64,000 nt of DNA, taken from the NCBI GenBank assembly GCA_018398765.1, contig JAHBMJ010000653.1:1-64000 (forward strand), given 5' to 3'. Under the pieces are notes generated by a model. The model searched no databases, was not told the origin of the DNA, and saw only the letters and a list, made by a program, of their open reading frames with translations. A program made the position numbers and the translations under genes. Numbering within the stretch: the first letter of the stretch is position 1; every line of letters starts with the position of its first letter. This DNA comes from Chromera velia (Eukaryota; Sar; Chromeraceae). This document shows, in pieces, positions 12,901 to 26,915 of this stretch.

Positions 12901-14564
12901 TGGCACGGGAAGAGGTAGAGAGGGGGGTTTTCCTGCACACACATGCATACAGTCAAGGGAAGACAACATGGTCAGCAAGACAGGCAGAACGGTAACGAGA
13001 TACGTCCTGAATCGCTGGATCTACCGACGGACAAATAGAATGTTGCAGCGGGGATATGAACTTTCGCATTGGCCTGAGGCTGTTCACTCAGACCCATGAA
13101 ACAATTCTTTTTCACCCACTGCAGTCATAGAGTCTTTTGCGTATGATGCTTTCCAGACTTGCTACCGTGCAGACATGCTTCTTCGTGCACAAAGCGCCAC
13201 AATAGCTCATGCAGGAAGGTTGCCTCAAAGATGAAAGGCGACTGACAAGAGGCGTCAGGGGCTCCCTCCTCATTCTCAATAGCCTCTCCAGAGAATGCTC
13301 CGCAGCCTTCAGGGCCCTCAAAAGATCAGAGTCCCCACGTGAACTTCCCCGACCTTCCCCCTCTCTGTCCCCTAGTTTCTCAATGCCTTGTCGGAGAGCC
13401 TCCAGACATTCCTCCTCTTTGTCGAAGTCCAACCGAGAAAGCAGGGGGCTCTGTCGCATACGGACTGAGGTCTCTTCGTGCTGTCTGCTTCCTGATGCTG
13501 CAGTCTGACGGAGGAAATCCATAACAAAGTTGAGGGCCGTCAAACGAAACACCGACTGGTGACCTTCGCCCTTGGCCCGAATTCGAATGTAGTCTCTCTC
13601 CGTCTTGTCTGCCACAGCTCCTGCCCCCCTTCCCACCAAGGAATGTCCCGACTGCTGTTTTGAGAAGACATGATCGGATTCTACAGTGAACACTGCAGAG
13701 GCAGAGGACGACGAGGCAAAGGCGCCCCACTTTTGAAGGTCGGTGCCAAAAGCCTCTTCCTGTTCGGCCAGCTGAGCCAAATGTTTCAGCTCCACTTGAT
13801 ACGAAGTGACTAGAGGAGAGACAAATGAGGTCTCAGATGCATCCAGCCTGCGTTTCAACTCCGCATGCTTGCTTGGATTTCCCTCAGACGACGTCTGCGC
13901 GTCCTCCGACTGCTGGGAGGCAACGGAGGGATCGAGTCGGCTGAGCATGTCTGTGAAGAAAGCAGAAGCAAAACGCGACGCACGGAGAGATTCCTCCAGA
14001 CTTTTCCCTCCTTTGCCCCCTTCCTGAGCGCTGTCCCCCCCACTATTGCTGGATTCCGCATCCTCTCCCACATCCAAATTTCCCGCTCCCTTTGATTTGC
14101 TGGAGGCGATCTGTTTCTTTAGATCAGCCTCCATTTGCTTTTCCAGCCCGATCTCTCTCTGGAGTTTCTTGACCAACGCTGTGTGAAATTCCATCACAGA
14201 CTGCGACCCTCTCATGTCTTTTTGCCAATCAAGAATTCTGCGCCAGAGTTTGTTCTTTCTCTGGCAGGAATCCCAGAGAGGAATTCTGCTCTGCAAGGTC
14301 TCCAACGCGCGGAAAATCGCTGTGCGGGGGATGTGGGCTGAGTGCTTCGAGTCTGAATCAGAGTCCTGGCAGACCATCTGTATGGCCTGCATCAATTTTC
14401 GTCCTGCGTCAGCCTCTGCAGCCCTCCTTTCGGTCAGGAAGACAGAGGCTGCGGCGTTGACGAAGACTTCCATCTGCAGGACTCTCTCCTGATTCTCGGA
14501 GGCCTGCGTACATGCAGTCAACCAGAATGTCAAGAAAAGAAGTGTGAAGCGTACACACACACAA

Positions 14565-14602
<38 letters not shown>

Positions 14603-17600
14603 CGGTGCACACACGCGAAAGAACAGACAAGGGTCATGAGCTTGCAACAGAAAGGCACAGGAAAGAGTCCGCAGGCACCTATGAAATAGAAAGAGACCAA
14701 TTCTCCGTAGCTTTCTCCAGTTTTCTTCCTTCCTAACTGACCCTTTCGAGTGCCTTCTGGAGCCTGTCTTTCTCCTGTCGGATGTCCTTTGTCTCCAACG
14801 CACTCCGCACACATTCGGCCTGAACCGATTCGAGTGCCTCTTGGGCCTCCGACAGCTGCTGCTCCAGCCTCTCCGTCGTGCGGTCCATCTCGGCAACTCT
14901 TCGCATGAAGTCAGCCTCGGCTGCTCGCGCGTCTTCAGTGGCCTTCTGTGCCTCTGTGCTTTGGGCTTGTACAGAGGATTCGGCGGAGTCTGCTCGGAGT
15001 TTGTGTTGTTTGCTCTCCTTCTGGAGAAGGCTGACTTGATTCTGGAGGGCGGCAATCTCCTCTTTGTTACTCTGCAGCGTACTTTCCAACCTCTGGATTT
15101 CACTCTTGCGTCTTTCCTGCTCCTTTTTGAAGAGATCAGCATTTCGAGATCGGTCTGCTTCGGCTTCTTCGCATTGAACTGTCAGAGTTTGTATCTCGCT
15201 GTCCTTTTCTCTGTTTGTCTCTCTCAATCGCTGTTTCTCCTCTGCCAAACTCTTCTGAAGCTTCTCTGCTTCCTCTCTCTGCTCATCTCGGTAGGCCTGT
15301 GCCTCTTTGACTCTGTCTTTTTCTGCTTGCAGCGCTTTCTCGAGTTGAGCAATGCGAGCCTTCAAAGCGACCTCCGCTTTGATCTTCTCCTCTAGAACAT
15401 CTTCTCTTTCCAGCTTGTCTGTTGCAGCCTCTTCTTGCAATGACCGCAATCTAGCAAGCACTGCTTCCCTCTCTGCCTCTATCTCCGCTGTCTTTGCCGA
15501 AGATTCATTTCGAAGGGAGTCCGCCGCATCGGCAGCATGCTGTGCTTCTCTTCGGGCTTCATCACGCTGCCTCTTCATGTCTTCTGCCCTCAGATTTGCC
15601 TGCTGTATCGCTCTCTGCAAGCCGCTGATCTCCTCCCGGGTTCCGGAGAGGTTTGACTCGGCCTCCGCGAGGGCACGTCGATGAATCTCTCGTAAGGCCG
15701 AGAGGTCACTCTGAATCAACTGGCGCTTCTCATTGGAGTCCTCCAAGTCTCGGGTCAGAGTCGAGAGACGCTCTTCGGCCTCCTGGAAGGCAGCAGAGAG
15801 ACCGGAGGCTTTCGCTTCGGAACGGGCCAGAGCACACTGAGCGTCGTTGAGCTCGTTTTTTAGCTCTGTGATTTGGGCTTCTGTTTCGGTTTTTGTCTTG
15901 ATAAGGTCGGCATTTAATTCATCCAACTGTTGTTCGATCTGTTGCTTTGCTTGCTCCAGTTCCTGCATCTGTCGGGAGGCATCGGTTTCAACCTCTTCTG
16001 TTCTTTTTGCATGCAACATCTCTATCTCCTGCAAAGCAAGCTTATGCTCTTCCCGAAGCCTGTCTTGTTCGGCAGAAAGGGTCTTCACAGAAAGCTGGGC
16101 GTCTGCGAGGCTTTGTCTGAGCGTGTCTGTCTCGTCTTTCATTTTGTTTGCTTCGACCTCCCACTGTTCCTTTTTCAAAGTCTCTTTTTTGAGAGCGTCT
16201 TCTGCCTCTCCCAACTCTTTTGCAGTCTCCTCGAGTTGCTTTTCCAACTCATCTCGGACTTTTTGCAGTTGGTGAAGCTCTTCTTGAGCTTTGTCTCGGG
16301 CCGTTAGAGCCTCAGCTTCTTTGTTGGTAATCTCCTCCATCTCCCTCTGTAAGTTCGTGAAATGGTCGTCTGTCTGGTCTCTTGACGTTTTGTATTCGAG
16401 AAATTTGGTCTCAAGCTGGTCTGCCCGCTCTTTTAAAAGATTGGCGTCTGACTTTGCGTCCTCGAGGGCTTTCTCTACCCTGTGGAGCTCGGCGTCTCTT
16501 TCGTCAAGGCGTTTTGAGATCTCATCTCGGGCATCGTCTGTTTCTTGTCGGGCCCTTTCAGACTTTGCCAACTGCCCCTCAAGGGAGGAGACCTGTTTCT
16601 CAAGGTTCGTATGGGTGCGCTTGAGTGCGTCTACGCGGGCAAGAAGAGTGTCACGCTCTTCTGCAGCACCCACACTGGCAGACCTCTCCTTCTCTTTCTC
16701 TGCCAGGGAGTTCCGCCGCTCAGCAGCCAAGTCCTTCAGGGAAACTTCCAAATTCCCCACCAGATCTTTCAGCCTCTGAACTTCCTTTCGGGCTTCGTCT
16801 CTTTCCCCCGCCGCCCGCTTGTAATCTGCAGCATCGACTGAATCACTGTCAAGAGTCCCCCCCTCTAGTTGAAGAACTGCGGTCTCTGGTGACGAGGCAG
16901 AGGTCTTACCATTGGGGGAGGAGGAGGAAGACGAACGACGAGAATTTCGACGAAGTCGGTTTTCTGCGTCGGCAAGACGTTCTCGAAGAATTTGCATTTC
17001 CTCCGAATTCCCTTGGAGTCTCGACAGCTCTCCCTCTACTTCTCTCAGACGTGCCTTCTGTTTTTCGGTCTCGGCAATGGCATCTGTTAAAGATCTCTCC
17101 CTCTCGGTTGCTCTGTTTTGATGCCCTTCCAGATCTGCGACTAGGCGCAAAACTTCATGGCGACTTTCTGCTAATTTCTCTCTCAACGATTCCATCTCTT
17201 GTCTGTCTGTGCGGTGCTGAGTGCGGAGAGAGGACAGCTCATCGGAGACCTGTTCGAGTTGACGACTCATCGAGGCCCGTCGCCTCTCGGCCTCTTCTGC
17301 CTCTTCGACCGCCTCCTTCAACTGTATTTTCATCTTGGCCAAATCATCTCGCATTGTTGCGTTATCGGCGCGAAGGGAGTTTCGGTCTGTTCGCAGGTCA
17401 GACACAGCCGCAGACACAGCACGCGCAGATACCGGCCCCCCGAGATCCATCGATGCCCCCCGAGCGCGGAGATGGAGACTCCGGAATGATCGACTTTGGT
17501 CGTCTGCTAACTCATTCTGGATACGCCCCAGAGCAGCGAGGGCTTCATTCAGTTTTGCTTCTGCGTTTTCTTTGCCACTCTGCGCCTTCTCAACTTCTGC

Positions 17601-20600
17601 TTTCGCGGCGTCGAGTTCGGTTCGATGACTGGCCATTTCTTCGTCCTTGGCTGCGAGTTGCGCTGCCAGCTCGTCTGCCTGCTCCTTCATGTAATCATAC
17701 CTGCGGGAAATTCATTTGCGAGAAAGGGAAATCAGACTTCTGAAAAACAGTGCGTCACCATGAGCAAGATACAAAAAAGGTGCAAACGTACACACAAGCA
17801 AGCCGTTGCGAGAAATGCTTACCTCACGGGTCAGGGGGTACAAGGAGAAGGAGACCTGGAGAAAAGATCGGCGGTTGCACGGGCACGCACTAGTTTGGAT
17901 ACGTACGCAGCAGCATTTACACTCCCTCCCCCTCCCCCTCCCCCCCCTCCCACACGCAGAGACACAGTCAATGAACAGGAGAGGAAGGAGACTGACCAGT
18001 CGGTCAAGCGATCACACTCAGCTTCTAGAGCCTTGATGCGCTCGGGGGCGAATGTGCTCTCAGCCACTGAGGGTGCCCTCGGAGAGGGGGGGGGTATGTG
18101 GGAGTCCCCTAATCGGCCTCGCGTATTGGCACGTGAGGTTGTGTCTCTGGCTGCAGCCAGTTCTTTCTGCAGTCTGGCAATCTCCTCATTCTGCTGTGTC
18201 ACCCGCTTGACGAGGGATGTTGGGCCTCCGGTAGACTCTTTCGGGGCAGCCCCGTAAGCCCCCTCTTTGGGTGCCGGGTCGTTCTCAAAGACATCGGCGG
18301 CACTTGCACCCTTGCTCTGAGTGCCGCTCCGAACGAAGATTGGGATTGGGAGACCTTTTCTTCTGGCTTCTCTCATGTTCGTATGTAGCTCTAGATCCTT
18401 CTCTGACAACAGCGACCGTGCCTCATGGAGCTGCTGCTGGAGCTCGAGGATTTCTGCTTTTTGTGCGCTCTGATGCGCTCTCCACCTTCTCTCTGCGTCC
18501 TCCATATCGACTCGATGCTTCTCATCCCTCTCGAGGGCTTGCTGTAACAACTCGGTTTTTGCTTGTGCTGCCTCTCTTTGAAGCCTTCTGACCTCCTTCT
18601 CGAGAAACTCGAGGGTCTCTTTTGTGCCTTTTCCGTTTCCGGACTCCTCGAGCTCTTTTCGGAGGGCCACAACTTCCTTTTCTAAGGTGTCGTTCTCTGT
18701 TTGGAGGTACGCGACTCGAGCATTGAGCCTGTCCACCAACGCCCCCCCACCGCCTGCGGGCGACAACGCGGTGCTACCGGCCTTAGACGAGGGGGAGAGA
18801 GCATCGGATCGACGTAGTAGCTGTCGGCTCTCTCTTTTCTCTGTTTCTGCGACTTGCCGTCTCTGCGACTCCATTTGTTCGTGCAGCCTCTGATTTTTGT
18901 GGTTCAGATGCAACACCTTTGCCTCCAGATCAAACTTTTCTTGTATCATCTCGTTCAATCTTCCATTTAACTCCAAAATCCTTCTGTCTTTCTGGTCAAT
19001 CAAGTGACCCAAAACTGAGGGAGATCTCAGCACTCGGGGCTTGCCTGAGTCCCCTAGGCCCTCTCCGGTATTTCTGGTGCTTGACCGTCGACGCAAGTGT
19101 CCTGCGCGGTCAGGAAGGGGAAGCACCGGAGTGGTGTTGGAGGTGTCGGTCCTGGGGGACGCGCCACCGGTGGGGGAGAGAGGGGAGAGATCGGTTCCTC
19201 CTGCAGACTGGCGCTCAGCAGCTTGGTTGTCTTCCTCCTCCTCGTCCAGCCCTTCCTCTTCCGCAAGAATCTGAATGAACTCAATGAGACAGACAAACAC
19301 ACACACACAAATGATGATGGGCTTTTTATTCCATGCATGCACTCGTACAGCCGTCTGTCCACCGACCTTTCTATTCATCCACGGACATACCCCAAAACAA
19401 CCCCACACACACGTGCACACGAACATTCACAAAACAGAGCATGAAAAAATCACTGAGAAGCGTATACATATACAAAAATCGCTCACCAAGCTAGCCATTC
19501 TTGATCATCACTTATTGCTATCTCAATTCATTCACTCCGCTCCTTTTCTCCTTTTCACAGGCTGGAAGTGACTCTTCAGCAACCCCCCCGTTCGCGTGCT
19601 GGCACATCCCTGACGAACCTGTGGTGCATAGTAGTCCACCCAATTTTTGTACTGCAACAGTTCTTGTTCCTTGTCATTCAGCTGTTGGGTGAGGATGTCG
19701 ACCCTCCCCCTGAGTGCGTCTATCTGCTCTCCCAGCTCTGTCGCCTCCAAAGCCTCGTTGGCACCCATCATACGGACACCCGATACAGAGCCCTGCAGTA
19801 CATATGCAATTCACGTATAGGCAAAAAGACGTTTACGAATGTGCACAGACACGCAGGTAAACACCCCATCATTGGATATGATCCGAAACAGACTTGTTGG
19901 GGCAGCGCTCGGCCACGCCCCTGAGAAAGATTATTTCTCTGCATTGCCTTTTCATCATACTCCGTGCGTGTGATCTGAGCACCTTGTGGTGAAAGTTCGC
20001 AATCATGAAGCTATGGGCATCCTGACGACAACGTTGAAACCTCACATCGAAAACCGGTAAGACAAGTCCGCCAAAAGGGCAGAGAGTGGCTGACCCTTGC
20101 GCTTGCTTCGCTGTCTTTCTCTTTCTTTTGTCTTCTGGTCAATTCGTTTTGCAGTTCATCCTTCTCTGCCTCAGCTGCTGCCAGTTTCTCTTTCAAGGCA
20201 TGGCAGGAATCACAGGGACCCGAAGAACCCGCCACCTGCATGCAGAAAGACAAGAAAGAAACCAGCAGGACCTAGCTTTAGCAAAGACGAACGCAAAAAG
20301 AAAAGAAGAAAGACTGACACTCGAAGAAAAGAAACATGTGGGGAGAGATTGATTGCCGGGGAGACTTGCAGTCAGAATGGGTGAGAAAAGGCACTATCTC
20401 ATAAATTCTCTCTCCACACTTTCGTCGCCTACCGAACGCGCTGTTGTCTTGAAAGAAGAAAATTAAGGGGAAAAGAAAGCTACAATGTCTCAGCCTGAGA
20501 TTGGCTGGCAGGCTGGCTGTCTGAACCACTGACTGACTGACTGATTCACTCACTCACTCACTCACTCACTCGCTCACTCACTGACCCCAACCCCCGATGG

Positions 20601-23600
20601 CATGCCAAAGACTGAAGATGTACCCGCACTCCTCTCCGTCCTCAACCCGCCCATTCCTCGCTCTCCTGCTGCCTGGTGCTCCTCTGCACCCCCATGGTGC
20701 AACTGCGACTGGGAGTTTGCGTTTCTTCCATCAGGAAGGTTCTCCGTCTCTGCCGTCCAATGTCTCACAAGTGACGTTTTCTTTCCCCCCGACCGATTCG
20801 ATTGGGATGGATGAGTGTTGCCAGACGAGTACTGCGTGCCGTCTCTGTCCCGAGAACTGGGAGCTGCGAATATCTCTCCAGCTTCCCCTATCTCGAAATG
20901 TTGCTCATAGAACGAAATTCTCTTCCCTCCTCCAGTAACATCTGCATACGTAAGTACATTCAGAGGGACCGTTCAGCAACAACCACTTGAGCGGAGCAGA
21001 ACGGACAAATCGTCTCTTGTTTTTTCTTCTCTTTTCCCTCTCATGACACTCACCTTGCTGCCCTGCCCCGAGCCTACATTTGTGTGGAATGCTCACAGGA
21101 GAAGGTTGATGATATTCCAAAGGCAGAAAGAAATTTATCGAGCAGCGATGCAAGCACACGTGCATCGCTCTACAGAACCGTACAAGAAGAATCAACGCCT
21201 CGGTAAATGAAGAACAATGTGAACTCACGGTTTGCTGCTCGTCGCTTCAAGATGTCATCAGCCCCCTTGTCGAGTACCCCCTCCCCCCGTGCCCCTTTCC
21301 CCTTTGCCTGCACGCCCAAGTCAACGCCGTCACTGTCGTCTGCGAGAAGCCTCGCGGCAGCTCTTCCAGACATCACAGAGCGTGCAGACCAGGCAGAGGA
21401 AGAGAGCGCACCGCGTGATGGGGGCCTGTTGAGGTGCTGTGGGTGGTGTTGGCGGTCTCTGTCTCGTGGGGAGGAGGGCTCGGAATTCGTTTGGGGGGCG
21501 GCGGTGATGTTGATATGTCTACACAGAGACAAAGAAAAGGGGGGAGAGGAGGCACAACAGCAGGAAATGAGGAAGTTAGGGAACGAAGAAGATCTGCAAA
21601 ACGAGGAAGAACATGTCCAAACTGAACGAAACAGGAAGGAAGCAAGGGAGAAAAGGCGAAAGATGGGGAGGAAAATCATGAGAGAGGCAAACAAACTTCC
21701 CTCATGAGACAGGAAAGTATCGTGGACGCAAGAGAGGACACTCATATGCGCCTCCCCCACCCCCTTTTCTTTCATGCTTACTTTGGAGGGTAAACAGGAG
21801 AATCTGGAGAGGCTTCTCGAGCCCCCTCTTCTGCGTCGTTCAAGCTGCACACAGGAAAGGAAAGGAAAAGACCACTTCCAGGCACGCATACACGACACAG
21901 AAATGTGAAGTCTTTGAAAGCTCAGCAAGCTGGGAGGCAGGGAGACAGACAGGCAGGCAGGCAGGCAGGCAGACAGGCAAAAAGACAGATCCAGTGATTG
22001 GTCAGAAGCTGCCGTACGTTCGTCGTTATGTCTGCTTGCTGTGTCTCCGACTGACGCTTTGGTTGCATCTCTTCGCGCTTCGTCGACCTCATTCTTGGTT
22101 TGTTCGAGCTGCAAACAGAGAGATAGAGGTCAGAAAGACTGCATGTGTTTTTCTTTCTTTTCCAGAAGAAATGAATGCAGACAGACGGACGGACGGACAG
22201 GCAAGCAAGCAGGCAAGCCGGCGTGCAGGCAGTCGAGAAAAAGTGTGCGTTGGGGGAAAAGAATTACAATCACACGTTCATGTCTGCGTGTATTATCCTA
22301 GCAGAACATGCAGACGGCAGCTTTGCAGCCCCTGAGGGCACAGACAGACCTGATGCTGTAGTGCTCTGATGCGCTCATCTTTCTGAGACAATTCTTGGTT
22401 TTTCAATCGGAGGAGCTTTTGGACGTCAGCAAGGGCACCCTGCAAGATTTTGCAAGAAATTTCAGAGCGGAGAATGTAAAGGGACACGAAAACAGCGAAT
22501 TTTCGCTTTAATGCTTCAGTCTCTGAGGGAGTTCAATCGCAAAAAAGAGAAGAGGAAGCGAAGCTTCGAGAGGTCCCTGCACGAAAGAGACTGCTAGAGA
22601 CCTGGAAGAAAACAGATGCACAATGACCGAAGGAAGATTTGCCTCCTCCCACCAAAATGGGAAGACCCCAGAATGGTGCAAAAAGAAGCAGAATACGAAC
22701 AATCACGCAGAAGTCCAGCAAACAAACCGGAAACTGCAAGTTTGACAAGAGGATCGTGAAAGATAGAGACGGCGCAAGCGTTTGCAAAAAAAACAAAAAA
22801 AGGGGGAAACACCCCGTCAACTCCAGCTGCTCTCTTCTCTGCCCAGGCTTCTCTTCGGCAGCAGCAGCTTCAAGAAATGGGGGTTCAACGTCTCTGCTGT
22901 ACTCTCCTTTTTCGACTGAGTAACAGACCTTCTTGAGCTCTTCGATTACGCGGTCTTTGGCAGACGACTGCAGAAAAGCAAAGAGGCGGGCTGACAGGAT
23001 GAGACCAAAATCAGAAAGCGTGTGGGCACGTGAAAACGGAGGCATATGTTGCCGGACTCAAATATCCTGGAAAGCCGTCCTTCTTATGTCACACACACAG
23101 GAAGTCAGGCAAGTAGGTAGGCAGGCAGGCAGGCTAACAGGATCCAAAAGGAGCAGGAGGCACACACCCACTCAGAAAAATGAGCACGGTCATGAGAACT
23201 CCCACAAATCACGGACAAGAAAGTGCACACACGCCCAGTGGCAGAAAGAAAGAGATAGATAGACAGACAGACAGACAGATAGACAGGCACGCATGCATGC
23301 AGAAATGCCGTCAAGTCAACTGCACGGGATGGCCGGGTCTGTCAAAAGGAAAACCGATCTTTTTTTGTTGGAGACGAGTGCATTTTCTCACGCGAAGAGA
23401 GAAGCAACACGAGTTTTTTTTCTTTTCAGCAGACCGCCACACTGAAATAATCAGGGAACAAAACCATGGGGGAAAACTCGTCGGCAGTCATTCTCACGGA
23501 CCATGCAGACCGACCTCTTCGTGTAGAGCTACAAAGTCCTCCAAGGGCACAAAGCGACGCCCATCAATCTCGACCATCAGATGCCGACCTGACGGTCTTC

Positions 23601-23610
23601 CTGAGGGCAT
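3970..23610 (-). CDS. Giant coiled-coil protein, 19 exons, about 4,706 aa
   Basis: Exons on the minus strand in order: 23610-23515, 22967-22929, 22439-22350, 22108-22056, 21844-21782, 21518-21229, 20941-20586, 20235-20095, 19792-19619, 19270-17997, 17700-14742, 14503-13247, 12932-12789, 12484-12233, 12076-11918, 11582-11457, 11158-11090, 10876-10298 and 9969-3970. Every junction keeps phase, mostly phase 0, with (T)GCAG acceptors. The start is MPSGRPSGRH, the first ATG of an open exon ending at a GTCGGT donor. From about residue 45 the protein is heptad-rich, with long Glu/Lys/Arg/Leu/Gln stretches typical of myosin-tail or rootletin-like coiled coils. A Gly/Ser-rich insert lies in the last exon, and the final 500 or so residues are Pro/Ser/Gln-rich and probably disordered. 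No motor, kinase or membrane segment is seen. A structural scaffold role is inferred from architecture only. The 5' microexons and the exon 12 end are the least certain parts. Confidence 0.75.
14554..14600. repeat. (CA)n microsatellite in an intron
   Basis: A dinucleotide CA run lies inside the 238-bp intron between exons 11 and 12 of the coiled-coil gene. Read on the gene strand it is (TG)n upstream of the TACGCAG acceptor. Confidence 0.9.
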
Positions 23611-24715
23611 CTTCCTCGAAGTTTTTCTTTAATTCGCTTCTTTTTCAAAATTTCCTTGTTCAAGAAAGTCCCCCTCTTCTTTCAGACTGGAAGGCCGTGA
23701 GCAAGTCAAGGCGCCACCGCTTGGTCAATCAAATTTTTGAGCATGCCTGCACGTCTTATGTCCGTGAAACCTGGTTGAAACGTCGCACTTATTCGCATCG
23801 TCGCCCAGTGCAATGTCAGGTGGAAGGCCAGGGCTGTCATTTGCTTTCTCAAATGGACAGTTTCACGTATGGAAAACTGCACACCGATGTTGTGCTTGTA
23901 AAGAGTAAATATGAATACACGTATATGTATATATGTGCTGCATACAAATAAACGAAGACAAGTGTATACAGCATGCATGCATATATATTGCAATAATTAG
24001 TTTATTTAATAACACGCATTCAGGCAAAAAAAAAAATCCACGCGTTATCGCGTGATTCGCGCGCACACGCGCCAACTGTTTCAGCCGAAAGTTTTGTAGC
24101 TTAGCGGGCCCAGGCATGCATGCAGTGTACGTAGCCGCGGGGCCCTCTGCATGACGGGCACCATGCATGCATGGAGCACACTCAGCACAGAAGAACCTCG
24201 GAGGGCGGGAGGTGTATATTTTTCGCACGTCAGAGGCCCCAGAAATGCAAAAAAACGCATTTTAATAAACAGCGCATGTGCCGTTTGTCACTCTTGTGAG
24301 GCACTTACAAATTTGGAACATTACTGAACCGGGTGTGTGTCACGTTTTTACTGGCTGTGCTGCGCGCGCGCGGAGAAAAATAGAAAAGGCGCTAAGGATC
24401 GATATCGCGACTGATTCGAGTCACAACAATTAAATCTCACCGTCGATGGGATGCCGATCTGTTAATCGGCAATCAAGAAGGGGTTGAGACTGAAGTACGG
24501 AAGAGAGAAGTCCGTGACAATACCATTTCATGAACGACGTACACAATCAAAAAGGGAACATTTTGATGTCGAATGTCTTATGCATGGCGCAAAGATATCA
24601 CAAAAATCCTGACCATTTCTTCTGTTGTTTTGACTGTTGATAAGTCTCTGCTCAGCTTGCCGTTCCGTACAGCGGCCTGCTACCTCAGAGTAGACACAGA
24701 CACGGAGTTGCCAAA
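23611..24715. promoter_or_regulatory. Divergent intergenic region between coiled-coil and SH3 genes
   Basis: The two start codons (23610 minus, 24716 plus) face away from each other across about 1.1 kb, so both promoters should lie here. GCATGC words cluster at about 23967-23978, 24113-24122 and 24160-24171. There are also TATATA-like runs near 23917-23990, a GC-rich CGCGCG stretch near 24365 and a GATCGATATCG palindrome near 24397. Transcription start sites cannot be placed from sequence alone. Confidence 0.5.
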
Positions 24716-25203
24716 ATGGTAGGACGTCCGTGGATGAACCGAAGAGATCGGAGGAAGGAAGCAAAGGAAGCGAAACTTCAGGAACTGGGAAATGGGGTGG
24801 AAGATCCGAAGATCATCTACGACATCATGGAAGGTAAGATGGCGTTGGGGGAGTTCCTCCTGAAGCGTGAAATCGACCCCAACGCCAACTCGAAAGGTCT
24901 CCACAAATGGTTGGTTTGAGAAGGGGCAGAAGGTGGCTTGAAAAGTTTTCGCAGATTCGTTGAAGAACTGGCCGGCCTTTGTGAATGAACCCTGTGTCCC
25001 ACCTTCTGATGCCTTCTCTGCAGCACGTGGACCATCGTGTGCGTGCCGAGAGACTTTCTGTTTGCGAGGTCCCCAGAGGGTACAGACACTGCTCATCCGT
25101 TCGTGAGCAAGTGTCTCGCCGATCTCCAGATGAGCACCCTGCAGAGTAAACTCGACACGATCAAGGTCGGGATCTTGTTTCCTTCCCTCCCTCCCTCCCT
25201 CTT

Positions 25204-25235
<32 letters not shown>

Positions 25236-25252
25236 TCTCTCTCTCTTTCTCT

Positions 25253-25300
<48 letters not shown>

Positions 25301-26876
25301 CGTGCCTTGTGTTTCCTCATACCTCTATTTTTGGGGTTTTTCTCTTTCCCCTCCGAAACATCCATTTGACTCTTTTTTTACACGCTCATGAAGGCCTTTG
25401 CAAACCGTCTGTACACGCAGAGTGAGCTTCAGAAGGCAAAGGCTGAGCTCTCCCAGCAAAGCGAAGTCTCTGGCTCCAAGTCCTCCCGGTCTCGGAAAGG
25501 TGGAAAGGGCACAGCAGTCACGACTGCCTCGGGACAACTGTCGGGGCTCGAAAACTCCGCCCCTGAGCCTGAGGTGGCATCCACCGACAGTGAGGACCTG
25601 TGTATCCAGCTGCGTTCCCTGCGAAGGGGGCACCACACCTACCCGAGCGTGAGGGGACAAGTGGGGGAAGTGCTTCGACCGAAGAAGCTGGCGAATCTGG
25701 ATCGTCTGGTCATTTCTCAGTCCGGTCAGCAGGGCTCCGGTGTTCAGCAGTGCACAGACAGAGACCGAGAGAGATTCTCAGCAGCGGCAGAAACAAAGAA
25801 GAGGGAGACCAGGACAGTCACACACTCGGAGAGAATCCAGAACGCGGCTGCCGCTTCCCCTTCTCCCCAAGTCGTGGCACAGCAAGTATCCCGCACCACC
25901 CTTTTCAAGCACCCCGCTGCCGCCTCTGTTGCCCCCACCACCGCCCTTCCTCAGGACACGATCCACGCCGTCGGCACTGCACCGGGTCCCTCTGCCGGCC
26001 CTTCCCAAGGGACTCCCACACCGCCGACGTTTGATGGGAGAGTGCAGCCGCAGCAGAGGTACGCCCCCCCCGAGCTTCCAGTCTCGTCGCACAACCAGAA
26101 GATGGGTATGAGCACGACCACGACCGTGCACCCCTATCAGCATCAGCCAGCGGAGATCTACCCCCCGACCCGAGAGAGACCCCCAATGGTTCCTACACAG
26201 TCCCAGGCGTACACCACTGTGTCGGGCCACGAGCGGACGTTCCCGCCGACCCCTGCCCAGCAACAGCTCAACTATCAGCTTCTGCCCTCGACCAATGAGC
26301 GACACCAGCCATACCCGCAGGCTGCTGCAACGTACCAGCCACCAGTGGCAAATCACCAGCCACCGGTGGCAGTGCAGCAACAGCAGCAGCAGCAGGAGAT
26401 TCCGGTGTCGTCGGTGCCTCTGAGTCTGCTGAGCGCGATCGAGGTGGGGGTTCCCTACCTGACCATCCAGCCGCATGTGCCCGTCGACAACCGAGAAATT
26501 CCCCTCGTCTGCGGTCAGTCAGTCAGTGCAGTCAGTTGGTCCTTCAGTGAGTAAGAGAGGCATTGGCTTCAGTGCATCGGGTCTCCTTGGGTTCCATTTT
26601 ATTCAGTCCGGTAGACACTCTGTCTGTCTGCCCCCCCTCTCTCTCCATCCTCTGATTCTTCCACTCTTGTTTACCTGTTTGGCAATCAAATTCTAGGTCC
26701 TTCGCTCCCTCTCCGCCCCTCTGTCTGTGCTTCTGTCTCCGTCTCTCCCTGGGTTTTATCCGTCTCTGTCCACTGAATAAAAATGCTCTGTCTTCTGTTC
26801 TGGTGAGAATATACTGTTCTTTTGGGCGATTTTCTGTGCTTGTTTGGAAATTTGTCTTGCCGTCCTGTCGCCGTCT

Positions 26877-26915
<39 letters not shown>

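Noticed and set aside
16625-17743. 372-aa plus-strand open frame
   Set aside because: It lies antisense to the long coiled-coil exon. Its Leu/Ser/Pro-rich translation is the complement of heptad-rich Glu/Lys codons.
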